This document shows positions 9,455 to 19,755 of a stretch of 64,000 nt of DNA, one piece after another. Position 1 is the first letter of the stretch. Each line of letters opens with the position of its first letter. Below the pieces are notes generated by a model, which worked only from the letters and a program-made list of their open reading frames with translations, was not told the DNA's origin and searched no databases. Made by a program: the position numbers and the translations under genes. This stretch comes from Streptomyces sp. L-9-10 (GTDB lineage Bacteria > Actinomycetota > Actinomycetes > Streptomycetales > Streptomycetaceae): the NCBI RefSeq assembly GCF_004151105.1, contig NZ_PHRF01000064.1, positions 124,001 through 188,000 of the forward strand, written 5' to 3'.

Positions 9455-10385
9455 GCACGACCGGGACGGAGCAGGGCACGTGAGTACGGGCACCACACAT
9501 GAGACGGGTGACGCCGTCGAGGCGGCCATCCCCGAACTGGTGATCATCTCCGGTATGTCGGGCGCGGGCCGCAGCACCGCGGCCAAGTGTCTGGAGGACC
9601 TCGGCTGGTTCGTCGTGGACAATCTGCCGCCCGCGCTGATCCCCACCATGGTGGAGCTCGGCGCCCGCTCGCAGGGCAACGTGGCGCGGATCGCGGTCGT
9701 GGTCGACGTACGGGGGCGGCGGTTCTTCGACAACCTCCGCGAGTCCCTCGCCGACCTCGACGCCAAGCAGGTGACCCGGCGGGTCGTCTTCCTGGAGTCC
9801 TCCGACGAGGCGCTGGTGCGCCGCTTCGAATCCGTACGCCGCCCGCACCCGCTCCAGGGCGACGGCCGGATCGTGGACGGCATCGAGGCCGAGCGGGAGC
9901 TGCTGCGCGAGCTGCGCGGCGACGCGGATCTGGTGATCGACACCTCCAGCCTCAACGTTCATGAACTGCGCGCCAAGATGGACGCCCAGTTCGCCGGGGA
10001 CGAGAAGCCGGAGCTGCGGGCCACCGTCATGTCGTTCGGCTACAAGTACGGTCTGCCGGTCGACGCCGACCTGGTGGTGGACTGCCGCTTCCTGCCCAAC
10101 CCGCACTGGGTCCCCGAGCTGCGGCCCTTCACCGGGCTCAACGAGGAGGTGTCCGCGTATGTCTTCAACCAGCCGGGCGCCAAGGAGTTCCTGGACCGCT
10201 ACACCGAGCTGCTCCAGCTGATCGCCTCGGGCTACCGCCGCGAGGGCAAGCGCTATGTGACCGTCGCCGTCGGCTGTACCGGCGGCAAGCACCGTTCCGT
10301 CGCCATGTCCGAGAAGCTCGGCGCGCGCCTCGTCTCCGAAGGCATCGAGACCGTCGTCGTCCACCGGGACATGGGGCGCGAGTGA
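9447..10385 (+). CDS. rapZ: RapZ/YvcJ-family nucleotide-binding protein
   Basis: RapZ-family proteins are P-loop ATP/GTP-binding proteins; in E. coli RapZ is an RNase E adapter in amino-sugar regulation, and in actinobacteria the role is less clear. The 312-residue product has a Walker A motif (GMSGAGRST near residue 36), the conserved [10 protein letters not shown], the C-terminal RNA-binding-type domain (SFGYKYGLP...DCRFLPNP) and [16 protein letters not shown]. The gene overlaps uvrC by 8 nt and the next gene by 4 nt, so the run uvrC-rapZ-yvcK-whiA is translationally coupled. This order is conserved widely in actinobacteria and Firmicutes, minus uvrC in some. Confidence 0.94.
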   Translation: MTEHDRDGAGHVSTGTTHETGDAVEAAIPELVIISGMSGAGRSTAAKCLEDLGWFVVDNLPPALIPTMVELGARSQGNVARIAVVVDVRGRRFFDNLRESLADLDAKQVTRRVVFLESSDEALVRRFESVRRPHPLQGDGRIVDGIEAERELLRELRGDADLVIDTSSLNVHELRAKMDAQFAGDEKPELRATVMSFGYKYGLPVDADLVVDCRFLPNPHWVPELRPFTGLNEEVSAYVFNQPGAKEFLDRYTELLQLIASGYRREGKRYVTVAVGCTGGKHRSVAMSEKLGARLVSEGIETVVVHRDMGRE

Positions 10386-11416
10386 CCGGACGCACCTTCC
10401 GCATGCGCCGGCTGCGCAAGGGTGTCCCGGCGCTGTCGTCGCGGGGGCGCGGCGCCCAGCCCAAGGTCGTCGCGCTCGGCGGCGGAATGGGCCTGTCCGC
10501 GTCCCTCGCGGCGCTCCGCCGGATCACCGGCGACCTCACGGCCGTCGTGACCGTCGCCGACGACGGCGGTTCCAGCGGCCGCCTCCGGGAGGAGCTGGGC
10601 GTCCTGCCGCCCGGCGATCTGCGCAAGGCCCTGGCGGCGCTCTGCGGCGACGACGACTGGGGCCAGACCTGGGCGCGGGTGATCCAGCACCGCTTCCAGT
10701 CGAAGGGCGACCTCCATGAGCACGCGGTGGGCAATCTGCTGATCGTCGCCCTCTGGGAGCAGCTGGGCGACCATGTGCAGGCCCTCGACCTGGTCGGCAA
10801 GCTCCTCGGGGCGCACGGCCGGGTGCTGCCCATGTCCGCCGTACCGCTGGAGCTCCAGGCGCTCGTACGGGGCCATGACCCGGCGCGCCCCGACCAGGTC
10901 GACACGGTGCGCGGCCAGGCCACCGTCGCGCTCACCCGCGGTGAGGTGCAGTCCGTCCATCTGGTGCCGCACGACCCGCCGGCCGTCCCCGAGGCGGTCG
11001 CCGCGGTGCTCGACGCCGACTGGGTGGTGCTCGGCCCCGGCTCCTGGTTCTCCTCGGTCATCCCCCATCTCCTGGTGCCCGAGCTGCTCGACGCGCTCGT
11101 CGAGACGAAGGCGCGCCGGGTCCTCTCGCTGAACCTCGCGCCGCAACCCGGTGAAACCGAAGGCTTCTCACCGCAGCGTCATTTGGAGGTTTTGGGGCGA
11201 CACGCCCCTAAACTCGCCCTGGACGTGGTGCTGGCCGACCAGGCCGCCGTGCCCGACCGCGATTCACTCTCCGATGCCGCGAAGCGGTTCGGTGCCGCGG
11301 TCGAGCTAGCGCCGGTGGCAGCGCCCGACAGTTCCCCGGTCCATGATCCGGAGCTGTTGGCAGCCGCGTACGACCGTATTTTTCGGATGCATGGAAGGAT
11401 CGGCCCATGGCGATGA
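10382..11416 (+). CDS. yvcK: YvcK/CofD-like UDP-sugar-binding protein
   Basis: This 344-residue cytoplasmic protein belongs to the YvcK (CofD-like) family. Characterised homologues bind UDP-N-acetylglucosamine and control cell-wall precursor flux and gluconeogenic growth. Conserved signatures are the glycine-rich [37 protein letters not shown], the [10 protein letters not shown] segment and [14 protein letters not shown]. The GTG start at 10382 overlaps the rapZ stop (GTGA), and the 3' end overlaps whiA by 10 nt. Its position between rapZ and whiA is the standard one. The first 27 residues are basic and variable. Confidence 0.93.
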   Translation: MTGRTFRMRRLRKGVPALSSRGRGAQPKVVALGGGMGLSASLAALRRITGDLTAVVTVADDGGSSGRLREELGVLPPGDLRKALAALCGDDDWGQTWARVIQHRFQSKGDLHEHAVGNLLIVALWEQLGDHVQALDLVGKLLGAHGRVLPMSAVPLELQALVRGHDPARPDQVDTVRGQATVALTRGEVQSVHLVPHDPPAVPEAVAAVLDADWVVLGPGSWFSSVIPHLLVPELLDALVETKARRVLSLNLAPQPGETEGFSPQRHLEVLGRHAPKLALDVVLADQAAVPDRDSLSDAAKRFGAAVELAPVAAPDSSPVHDPELLAAAYDRIFRMHGRIGPWR

Positions 11417-12396
11417 CGCCAGCGGTGAAGGACGAGATCGCCCGCCTCCCCGTCACCCGGACGTGCTGCAGGAAGGCTGAGGTCTCGGCGATCCTCCGGT
11501 TCGCGGGCGGGCTGCACCTGGTGAGCGGCCGCATCGTGATCGAGGCGGAGCTGGACACCAGCATCGCCGCGCGCCGGCTGCGGAAGGACATCCTGGAGAT
11601 CTTCGGGCACAACTCCGAGCTCGTCGTGATGGCCCCGGGCGGACTGCGCCGCGGCAGCCGTTACGTCGTACGGGTGATTACGGGCGGTGATCAGCTGGCC
11701 CGGCAGACCGGACTGGTCGACGGCCGTGGCCGCCCGATCCGCGGACTGCCCCCCCAGGTCGTCTCCGGTGCCACCTGTGACGCGGAGGCGGCCTGGCGCG
11801 GCGCGTTCCTGGCACACGGCTCGCTCACCGAGCCGGGCCGCTCCTCCTCGCTGGAGGTGACGTGCCCGGGGCCCGAGGCGGCCCTCGCGCTGGTCGGTGC
11901 CGCCCGCAGGCTCCAGATCGCCGCCAAGGCGCGTGAGGTGCGCGGGGTGGACCGGGTGGTGGTACGGGACGGTGACGCGATCGGCGCGCTGCTGACCCGG
12001 CTCGGCGCCCATGAGTCGGTGCTGGCGTGGGAGGAGCGGCGGATGCGCCGCGAGGTCCGTGCCACGGCCAACCGCCTCGCCAACTTCGACGACGCGAATC
12101 TGCGCCGTTCGGCGCGGGCCGCGGTCGCGGCGGGAGCCCGGGTGCAGCGTGCGCTGGAGATCCTCGGCGAGGAGGTGCCCGAGCATCTCGCCGCCGCGGG
12201 CCGGCTGCGGATGGAGCACAAGCAGGCGTCGCTGGAGGAACTGGGCGCGCTCGCCGACCCGCCGCTCACCAAGGACGCGGTCGCGGGCCGGATCAGGCGG
12301 CTGCTGGCCATGGCCGACAAGCGGGCCCAGGACCTCGGGATTCCGGGCACGGAGTCCAATCTGAGCGAGGACCTGGCCGACGGTCTCGTCGGCTAG
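11407..12396 (+). CDS. whiA: Sporulation transcriptional regulator WhiA
   Basis: WhiA works with WhiB to switch aerial hyphae to sporulation septation in Streptomyces, activating genes such as ftsZ, whiG and parAB. The 329-residue protein has the N-terminal degenerate LAGLIDADG-homing-endonuclease fold ([20 protein letters not shown]...[12 protein letters not shown]) and a C-terminal helix-turn-helix ([36 protein letters not shown]). The start ATG lies inside the upstream gene and is followed two codons later by a second ATG. The stop TAG shares its final G with the left end of an inverted-repeat element, so insertion there may have set the present 3' end of the gene. Confidence 0.97.
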   Translation: MAMTPAVKDEIARLPVTRTCCRKAEVSAILRFAGGLHLVSGRIVIEAELDTSIAARRLRKDILEIFGHNSELVVMAPGGLRRGSRYVVRVITGGDQLARQTGLVDGRGRPIRGLPPQVVSGATCDAEAAWRGAFLAHGSLTEPGRSSSLEVTCPGPEAALALVGAARRLQIAAKAREVRGVDRVVVRDGDAIGALLTRLGAHESVLAWEERRMRREVRATANRLANFDDANLRRSARAAVAAGARVQRALEILGEEVPEHLAAAGRLRMEHKQASLEELGALADPPLTKDAVAGRIRRLLAMADKRAQDLGIPGTESNLSEDLADGLVG

Positions 12397-12614
12397 GGCC
12401 TCTCGTTTGGATCATGCCGGGCTCGCGTGCCCGCGGTGACATCAGCCGCTGCCGCGGCGGGCCGCGCCTCGCCGCGTTGTCGTCGGTCACCAGGGCTCCG
12501 CCATGGCTCCCTCCTCCGCCTCGCGATCCTCCCCCGTAGCCTGAACGGCACGGGAGGGACCCCCTCCACCAGACCCCGCTCCCTGATCCGGCCTGATCCA
12601 AACGAAAGACCCTG
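12395..12614. mobile_element. MITE-like element with 24-bp inverted ends
   Basis: Imperfect terminal inverted repeats bound this 220-bp segment. The left end (12395-12418) and the reverse complement of the right end (12591-12614) match at 21 of 24 positions, with the shared core TCGTTTGGATCA. No convincing transposase-like or conserved reading frame lies inside. The left end abuts the whiA stop codon within CTAG, a target favoured by several IS5-group elements, but no exact target duplication is present on the right. The size, ends and lack of coding capacity suggest a non-autonomous transposon remnant. A large attenuator-type hairpin is the alternative. Confidence 0.6.
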
Positions 12615-12657
12615 GGCCCTGTCGCGAAAGTAGCGCCGTCCGCCCGCCATCCCCAAC

Positions 12658-12696
12658 TGCCCGCTGCCGGCGCCGAATAGGTGTCGGCAGCAGGCA
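12658..12696. terminator. Stem-loop between whiA and the carboxypeptidase gene
   Basis: Two 16-nt arms (12658-12673 and 12681-12696) match at 13 positions around a 7-nt loop, followed by ATTTC. It could end transcription from the whiA operon beyond the inserted element. Confidence 0.5.
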
Positions 12697-12791
12697 TTTC
12701 ACCGCCCCTCGACACACCCTTGACATGATCATGGAGGGTGGTGAGCCTGGCGTCTGTCCACGGATGTGGCAGACAACAGCAAGGGGGGCAC

Positions 12792-15755
12792 ATGAGACGA
12801 AGAGCGGGATCGATCCTCGCGGCGGGCGCGCTGCTGCTGGCGGGCATCACGGCGGCGCCGACCGCCCAGGCACGGCCCGGATCCGCGCCGGGCGCCGAGG
12901 CGGCACCGGGCGCGGACGCCGTGAAGGTCTTCGACGCCGAGGTCACCAAGGAGCAGATACCGCTGCTTCTCGCGGCCGGTCAGGACGCCCATGAGCTGAC
13001 GGAGCGTGCTCCCGAGAAGGGGACGGCGAGCGTCGAGCTGTTCCTCACCGACGCGCAGGCGCGCGCCCTCGCGAAGCAGGGTGTCGAGGCCACCGAACGG
13101 AAGGTGTCCGCGAAGGCGGGCGCCCGGCTGCGGGCGGCGGGGGACGGGGTGTTCCGCCCGTACAGCGGCGCGGGCAACCTCCGCGAGGAGATCGTCGAGA
13201 CGGGACAGGCCAACTCCCGGATCGCCAAGGTCGTCTCCATCGGCAAGACCCTCAACGGCCAGGACATCCTGGCCCTCAAGCTCAGCAAGGGGGCCCGGAC
13301 GACCAAGGACGGCGCCAAGCCGTCCGTGCTGTACATGTCCAACCAGCACGCCAGGGAGTGGATCACTCCCGAGATGACGCGCCGGCTGATGCACCACTAC
13401 ATCGACAACTACGGCAAGGACCGGCGGATCACCAGGATCGTCGACTCCACCGAACTGTGGTTCGTCCTCTCCGCCAACCCGGACGGCTACGACTACACGC
13501 ACAGCTCGGACAGCGCCCGGCTGTGGCGCAAGAACCTCCGGGACGTGGACGGCGACGGGAAGCTCGCCTCCGGCGACGGGGTCGACCTCAACCGGAACTT
13601 CCCCTACAAGTGGGGCTACGACGACGAGGGTTCGTCGCCCCGGCCCGCCGGCGAGACCTACCGCGGCGCGGGGCCGGGCTCCGAGCCCGAGACCCAGGCG
13701 ATCGACCGCTTCCAGAAGCGCATCGGCTTCGACTACGGCATCAACTACCACTCCGCGGCCGAACTGCTGCTCTACGGCGTGGGCTGGCAGGTCGCCACCC
13801 CGACACCCGACGACGTGCTCTACAAGGCGCTCGCCGGCACCCCCGAGAACCCCGCGGTCCCCGGCTACTACCCGCAGGTCTCCTCCGAGCTGTACACCAC
13901 CAACGGTGAGGCCGACGGGCACGCGGCGAACGTCAACGGAACGATGATGTTCACCCCGGAGATGACCACCTGCCAGACCGCGTCCGCCGTCGACCCGGAC
14001 GACGCCTGGGAGGCCAGGGACTGCCGGTCCGGCTTCAACTTCCCCGACGACGAGAAGCTGATCCAGGACGAGTTCGCCAAGAACGTCCCCTTCGCGCTCT
14101 CCGTCGCCGAGACCGCCGCCCACCCCGACCAGCCCTCCTCCCCGGTCGGCCTCACCGCCCCCGACTTCACCCCCGACCCGTTCACCACCTCGTACGCGCG
14201 CGGCGCCGACCAGGAGGTCTCCGTCACCGCCCGCAGGTCGGTCCGTGACAAGGAGCTCAACTACCGCGTCAACGGCGGCCGTACGCACGACGAGGACCTC
14301 AAGGCGTGGAAGGGCGGCGAGACCTACGGAGGCGAGGACAACCTCCACTTCGACGAGTACCGCGCCGAGATCGAGGACGCTCGTCCGGGTGACACCGTCG
14401 AGGTCTGGTTCACCGGACGGACCAGGAGCGGAAAGTCCACGTCCAGCGAGCACTTCCGGTACACCGTGGCCGAACGCCCCCGCGCCGACACGCTCGTGAT
14501 CGCCGAGGAGGGGGCGCCGGCGCAGCAGCTCCGCGCCTACACCGACGCCCTGCGCGCCAACGGCCGTACCGCCGCCGTCTGGGACGTCGCCACCCAGGGC
14601 GCACCGCACCCGCTGGGTATCCTCAGCCACTTCTCCACCGCGGTCCACTACACCGGCGCGGCCGCCCCGGGCGGACCCACGCAGCTGGCCCTGCGCGCCT
14701 TCCTCAACGAGGGCGGCGAACTGATCGAGGCGGGACGGCGCGCGGGCGGCGACGCCCAGGTCGGACGGACCGTGACCGACGACTTCAGCCAGTACTACCT
14801 GGGCGCGTACGGACGGTCGTCCACGCCGGGTGCCACCGGCTTCACCGGTGAGGGAGCGCTCGCGGGCGCGGCCGGATCGCTCGCCGGGCTGCCCGGCAAC
14901 CCGCTGGACCCCGCGGGCGCCTACACCGTCACCTCCGACACCCTCGACCCGAAGGAGTTCCCGCAGTTCAGGAGCGCCGGGTCGGGCTCGTACACCGGGG
15001 TCACGAACCCGTACGCCCCGTACGCCGGCCAGTGGATGGCGGCGGTCCCGCACCAGGACAACGAATGGAGCAGGCTCAGCCGGACCGTCGACCTCACCGG
15101 GGTCACCGCCGCCGACAAGCCTGCCCTCCGCTTCGCGCTCAACTGGAACACGGAGCAGGGCTACGACCACGCCGCCCTGGAGGCCCGTACCGCCGGGGCC
15201 GAGGACTGGACCACCCTTCCCGAGGCCGGCGGCGCGACCAGCGCGGCCGTCCCGGCCGAGTGCGGGGCGGGGTTCTACCTCGAAGGCCATCCCTTCCTCG
15301 GCCACTACCTGACCCTCGGCGCGGACGGCTGCACGGCGACCGGGACCAGCGGTTCCTGGAACAGCTTCACCGGCAGCTCGAACGGCTGGCGGCAGGTCTC
15401 CTTCGACCTGAGCGCCTACGCGGGCAAGAAGGCCGAGATCTCGCTCAGCTACATCAGCGACCCCGGCAGCGGCGGGCTCGGGCTGTTCGCGGACGACGCG
15501 AAGCTCGTCGTGGGCGGCGCGGACCGCGAGTCCGAGGGTTTCGAGACCTCCCTCGGCGCCTGGACCACGCCCGGCGCGCCGGCCGGGAGCCCCGTGGTGG
15601 AGGGCGACTGGGCGCGCTCCCAGGCTCTGTTCACCTCGTACGCGTCCGTCACTACGCGTAACACCGTGCTGTTCGGCTTCGGTCTGGAGCATGTGCCGGA
15701 CGCCGGGGAGCGCGCGACGCTGCTCGGCAAGGCGCTGCGCGCCCTGCGAGGCTAG
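12792..15755 (+). CDS. Secreted M14 zinc carboxypeptidase
   Basis: This 987-residue exported metallopeptidase starts with an Arg-rich signal peptide (RRRAGSILAAGALLLAG...QA). A propeptide-like region follows to about residue 110. The M14 catalytic domain carries the zinc ligands H186 and E189 (NQHAREW) and H320 (NYHS), and a probable catalytic Glu near residue 390 (FTPEMT). Beyond about residue 470 the chain continues for some 500 residues. That part includes a stretch resembling the C-terminal domains of immune inhibitor A-type peptidases (FALNWNTEQGYDHAALEA, GWRQVSFDLSAYAGKKAEISLSYISD), probably for substrate or surface binding. AAGGGGG at 12781-12787 precedes the ATG. It likely digests external protein; specificity is unknown. 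Confidence 0.9.
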   Translation: MRRRAGSILAAGALLLAGITAAPTAQARPGSAPGAEAAPGADAVKVFDAEVTKEQIPLLLAAGQDAHELTERAPEKGTASVELFLTDAQARALAKQGVEATERKVSAKAGARLRAAGDGVFRPYSGAGNLREEIVETGQANSRIAKVVSIGKTLNGQDILALKLSKGARTTKDGAKPSVLYMSNQHAREWITPEMTRRLMHHYIDNYGKDRRITRIVDSTELWFVLSANPDGYDYTHSSDSARLWRKNLRDVDGDGKLASGDGVDLNRNFPYKWGYDDEGSSPRPAGETYRGAGPGSEPETQAIDRFQKRIGFDYGINYHSAAELLLYGVGWQVATPTPDDVLYKALAGTPENPAVPGYYPQVSSELYTTNGEADGHAANVNGTMMFTPEMTTCQTASAVDPDDAWEARDCRSGFNFPDDEKLIQDEFAKNVPFALSVAETAAHPDQPSSPVGLTAPDFTPDPFTTSYARGADQEVSVTARRSVRDKELNYRVNGGRTHDEDLKAWKGGETYGGEDNLHFDEYRAEIEDARPGDTVEVWFTGRTRSGKSTSSEHFRYTVAERPRADTLVIAEEGAPAQQLRAYTDALRANGRTAAVWDVATQGAPHPLGILSHFSTAVHYTGAAAPGGPTQLALRAFLNEGGELIEAGRRAGGDAQVGRTVTDDFSQYYLGAYGRSSTPGATGFTGEGALAGAAGSLAGLPGNPLDPAGAYTVTSDTLDPKEFPQFRSAGSGSYTGVTNPYAPYAGQWMAAVPHQDNEWSRLSRTVDLTGVTAADKPALRFALNWNTEQGYDHAALEARTAGAEDWTTLPEAGGATSAAVPAECGAGFYLEGHPFLGHYLTLGADGCTATGTSGSWNSFTGSSNGWRQVSFDLSAYAGKKAEISLSYISDPGSGGLGLFADDAKLVVGGADRESEGFETSLGAWTTPGAPAGSPVVEGDWARSQALFTSYASVTTRNTVLFGFGLEHVPDAGERATLLGKALRALRG

Positions 15756-15758
15756 GGC

Positions 15759-15811
15759 CTGTCCTCAGGCGGCGCCGTCCGCCCGGAGGGCAGGCGGGAC
15801 CGTGAGGACAG
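15759..15811. terminator. Candidate stem-loop after the carboxypeptidase gene
   Basis: A perfect 9-bp inverted repeat (CTGTCCTCA at 15759-15767, TGAGGACAG at 15803-15811) encloses a GC-rich loop that can itself fold. A small nested hairpin GCCTG-TCCT-CAGGC lies at its left edge. It begins 4 nt after the stop codon. Confidence 0.4.
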
Positions 15812-15930
15812 CTCCTCGCCAGGGGCCGGTCACCGGGTCCGCGGCGGCTCGTCACCCCGTATCGACGGGAACGGGCCGCCGGCGGATCGGGTGGCCACTC
15901 GATGTCACCACGCGGCCCGTGGAGAGGTAG

Positions 15931-17010
<1,080 letters not shown>

Positions 17011-17057
17011 TCCAGGGCCGCTGAGTTCAGGGCCGGTAGGCATCTCGGTATGAGCGA

Positions 17058-17098
17058 CAGGGTTCGGCCGGCGCACAAGCGGCGCCGTTCGAGCCCTG
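17058..17098 (+). promoter_or_regulatory. Intercistronic stem-loop between gap and pgk
   Basis: An inverted repeat with arms of about 17-18 nt (17058-17074 and 17081-17098, a few mismatches, one of them G-U compatible) encloses a 6-nt loop. It ends well before the pgk ribosome-binding site. It could be a processing or partial termination site that lets gap be expressed above pgk. Confidence 0.45.
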
Positions 17099-17135
17099 TT
17101 GGCCTGTCCAGACATCTCAAGGAGTCCCGCAGCAG

Positions 17136-18347
17136 ATGAAGACGATCGACGAACTTCTCGCAGAAGGGGTCGCCGGACAGCGCGTATTCGTCCGCGCCGA
17201 CCTCAATGTGCCGCTCGCCGGCACCACCATCACCGACGACGGCCGTATCCGGGCCGTACAGCCGACGGTCGCCAGGCTCGCCGAGGCGGGCGCCCGGGTG
17301 ATCGTCGCCTCCCACCTGGGCCGTCCCAAGGGCGCCCCGGACCCCGCCTTCTCACTCGCCCCCGCCGCCGCGCGCCTCGGTGAACTCCTGGGCGCCGACG
17401 TGGCGTTCGCGACCGACACGGTCGGCGAGTCCGCCAAGGCCGTGGTCGCGGCCCTCGCCGACGGCCAGGTCGCCGTCCTGGAGAACCTCCGCTTCAACCC
17501 GGGCGAGACCTCCAAGGACGACGCCGAGCGCGGCGCCTTCGCCGACCAGCTCGCCGAGCTGGCCGATCTCTATGTGGGCGACGGCTTCGGGGCGGTGCAC
17601 CGCAAGCACGCCTCCGTCTACGACCTGCCGGCCCGCCTGCCGCACGCTGCGGGCTATCTGATCGCCACCGAGGTCGGTGTCCTCAAGAAGCTCACCGACG
17701 ACGTCAAGCGGCCCTACGCCGTGGTCCTCGGCGGCGCCAAGGTCTCCGACAAGCTCGGGGTCATCGACCATCTCCTGGAGAGGGCCGACCGCATCCTGAT
17801 CGGCGGCGGCATGGTCTTCACCTTCCTGAAGGCGCAGGGCCACGAGACCGGCTCCTCGCTGCTCCAGGAGGACCAGATCCCGGTGGTCCAGGAGTATCTG
17901 AGGCGGGCCGACGAGCGCGGGGTGGAGTTCGTGCTCCCCGTGGACGTCCTGGTGGCACCGGAGTTCCCGGACCTCGGGACCAAGGCGCCGGCGCACCCCA
18001 CGACAGTGGCCGCGGACGCCATTCCGGCCGGACAGATGGGCCTGGACATCGGCCCCGAGACCGGCCGTCTGTACGCCTCGAAGCTCGCCGACGCGGAAAC
18101 CGTGTTCTGGAACGGTCCCATGGGCGTCTTCGAGCACCCCGACTACGCCGAGGGCACCAAGGCCGTCGCCCAGGCGCTCGTCGACTCCCCGGGCTTCTCC
18201 GTCGTCGGCGGTGGCGACTCCGCCGCCGCCGTCCGGATCCTGGGCTTCGACGAGAAGGCATTCGGCCATATCTCGACCGGTGGCGGCGCGAGCCTCGAAT
18301 ACCTCGAGGGCAAGACGCTCCCCGGCCTCGCGGCACTGGAGGACTGA
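17136..18347 (+). CDS. pgk: Phosphoglycerate kinase
   Basis: This kinase transfers phosphate from 1,3-bisphosphoglycerate to ADP. The 403-residue monomer shows the N-terminal signature [14 protein letters not shown], the substrate-binding basic region ASHLGRPKG, the hinge segment [18 protein letters not shown] and the nucleotide-binding C-domain with [12 protein letters not shown] and [20 protein letters not shown] lies 12 nt before the ATG. It is separated from tpiA by only 7 nt, so the two are cotranscribed. Confidence 0.98.
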   Translation: MKTIDELLAEGVAGQRVFVRADLNVPLAGTTITDDGRIRAVQPTVARLAEAGARVIVASHLGRPKGAPDPAFSLAPAAARLGELLGADVAFATDTVGESAKAVVAALADGQVAVLENLRFNPGETSKDDAERGAFADQLAELADLYVGDGFGAVHRKHASVYDLPARLPHAAGYLIATEVGVLKKLTDDVKRPYAVVLGGAKVSDKLGVIDHLLERADRILIGGGMVFTFLKAQGHETGSSLLQEDQIPVVQEYLRRADERGVEFVLPVDVLVAPEFPDLGTKAPAHPTTVAADAIPAGQMGLDIGPETGRLYASKLADAETVFWNGPMGVFEHPDYAEGTKAVAQALVDSPGFSVVGGGDSAAAVRILGFDEKAFGHISTGGGASLEYLEGKTLPGLAALED

Positions 18348-18354
18348 CCCCCGT

Positions 18355-19149
18355 ATGACTGCTTCATCCGAAAAGGCCGGCCGTACCCCGCTGATGGCGG
18401 GCAACTGGAAGATGAACCTCAACCACCTTGAGGCCATCGCGCACGTCCAGAAGCTCGCCTTCGCGCTGGCCGACAAGGACTACGACGCCGTCGAGGTCGC
18501 CGTCCTGGCGCCCTTCACCGACCTGCGGTCCGTACAGACCCTGGTCGACGGCGACAAGCTCAAGATCAAGTACGGCGCCCAGGACATCTCGGCGCACGAC
18601 TCCGGCGCCTACACCGGCGAGATCTCGGGCCCGATGCTGGCGAAGCTGAAGTGCGCCTACGTCGCCGTGGGCCACTCCGAGCGCCGGCAGTACCACGCCG
18701 AGACGGACGAGATCTGCAACAGCAAGGTGAAGGCCGCGTTCAAGCACGGTCTGACCCCGATCCTCTGCGTCGGCGAGGGCCTGGACGTCCGCAAGGCGGG
18801 CCGGCAGGTCGAGCACACGCTGAACCAGCTCGACGGCGGTCTCAAGGACGTACCGGCCGACCAGGCCGAGTCCGTCGTGATCGCGTACGAGCCGGTGTGG
18901 GCCATCGGCACCGGCGAGGTCGCCACCCCCGAGGACGCCCAGGAGGTCTGCGGGGCGATCCGCGGCCGGCTGGCCGAGCTGTACTCGCGGGAGCTGGCCG
19001 ACAAGGTCCGGATCCAGTACGGCGGCTCGGTGAAGTCCGGGAACGTGGCCGCGATCATGGCGCAGCCCGATGTGGACGGCGCCCTGGTGGGCGGGGCGGC
19101 GCTGGACGCCGACGAGTTCGTCAAGATCGTGCGCTTCCGCGACCAGTGA
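18355..19149 (+). CDS. tpiA: Triosephosphate isomerase
   Basis: This enzyme interconverts dihydroxyacetone phosphate and glyceraldehyde 3-phosphate. The 264-residue TIM barrel has the start [11 protein letters not shown] (catalytic Lys), the catalytic His in VAVGHSERR, the catalytic Glu in [12 protein letters not shown] and the phosphate-binding loops YGGSVKSGN and LVGGAAL. ATG 18355 lies 7 nt after the pgk stop and gives the canonical N-terminus; the frame is open further upstream inside pgk but is not used. Confidence 0.98.
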   Translation: MTASSEKAGRTPLMAGNWKMNLNHLEAIAHVQKLAFALADKDYDAVEVAVLAPFTDLRSVQTLVDGDKLKIKYGAQDISAHDSGAYTGEISGPMLAKLKCAYVAVGHSERRQYHAETDEICNSKVKAAFKHGLTPILCVGEGLDVRKAGRQVEHTLNQLDGGLKDVPADQAESVVIAYEPVWAIGTGEVATPEDAQEVCGAIRGRLAELYSRELADKVRIQYGGSVKSGNVAAIMAQPDVDGALVGGAALDADEFVKIVRFRDQ

Positions 19150-19255
19150 GTATGCGGTAGCACGGATCCGTCGTACCCTGGCGGGGGCCGAATGGGCAAT
19201 GTCCGCGTACGCGTAGCGCGACTATGTGTACCGGAGGAGCCCGGTCGGTCCCCGT

Positions 19256-19330
19256 CGTTCGTTTCGTGCTGTTCGTTCTGCGTCGTTCGTTCTCAGTGTT
19301 CGTTTTCAGTCCTGTCGGTCCTGTCAGTCC
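19256..19330 (+). other. T-rich GTTCGTT-repeating leader before secG
   Basis: Between tpiA and secG lie about 200 nt without a gene. The second half is unusually T-rich for this genome, with repeated GTTCGTT-like and CCTGTC-like units. It also codes for nothing recognisable. It may be a 5' untranslated region; just before it, a near-perfect 22-nt palindrome (19156-19177, centre GGATCC) follows tpiA and could be a weak terminator or a binding site. Confidence 0.4.
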
Positions 19331-19348
19331 GAGGAAGTTGGTCCAGCC

Positions 19349-19585
19349 GTGGTTATGGGGTTCTCGATCGCCCTCATCGTCTTCAGCCTGCTGCTGATGC
19401 TGCTGGTGCTGATGCACAAGGGGAAGGGCGGCGGCCTCTCCGACATGTTCGGTGGCGGAATGCAGTCGTCCGTCGGTGGTTCCTCCGTCGCGGAGCGTAA
19501 CCTCGACCGCATCACCGTGGTTGTCGGTCTGCTGTGGTTCGCGTGCATTGTCGTTCTCGGCCTGGTGCTGAAGCTGGACAGCTGA
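19349..19585 (+). CDS. secG: Preprotein translocase subunit SecG
   Basis: SecG is the small accessory subunit of the SecYEG protein-export channel. The 78-residue product has two membrane helices (GFSIALIVFSLLLMLLVLMHK and the C-terminal RITVVVGLLWFACIVVLGLVL) joined by the conserved glycine-rich cytoplasmic loop GKGGGLSDMFGGGMQSSVGGS. The GTG at 19349 is preferred because GAGGAAG at 19331-19337 is 11 nt upstream; an ATG two codons later is the alternative. secG after tpiA is the normal actinobacterial order. Confidence 0.95.
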   Translation: MVMGFSIALIVFSLLLMLLVLMHKGKGGGLSDMFGGGMQSSVGGSSVAERNLDRITVVVGLLWFACIVVLGLVLKLDS

Positions 19586-19647
19586 CCGTACGCACGGTAC
19601 GGCGGCGCGGGCGCGGCCTATCATGGGTTCCGCGCCCGGCGGCAGGG

Positions 19648-19674
19648 GGTAACTCCCTTCACTGGACGCGCGTT
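19648..19674 (+). promoter_or_regulatory. Possible SigR-type promoter of rbpA
   Basis: GGTAAC (19648-19653) and GTT (19672-19674) are 18 nt apart, close to the SigR pattern GGGAAT-N18-GTT used for thiol-oxidative stress genes. In S. coelicolor rbpA is known to be induced by disulfide stress through SigR. The -35 departs from consensus at two positions, so this is tentative. TAGACT at 19685-19690 could serve a housekeeping promoter. Confidence 0.4.
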
Positions 19675-19755
19675 GGGCCTTACGTAGACTGGGGCGCCCG
19701 GCAGCGGAGCTGCCTCTCGATGCTTTGCGGCACCATCACGCAGGGAGTTACGACC

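Noticed and set aside
12729-15692. A 987-codon open frame on the minus strand opposite the carboxypeptidase gene.
   Set aside because: It is an antisense shadow: composition is Gly/Arg/Val-rich without domains, while the plus strand carries a signal peptide and complete M14 motifs.
19534-19755. A 74-residue N-terminal extension of RbpA.
   Set aside because: GTG 19756 has a good ribosome-binding site and gives the conserved RbpA start; the extension reads through the promoter region and secG end.
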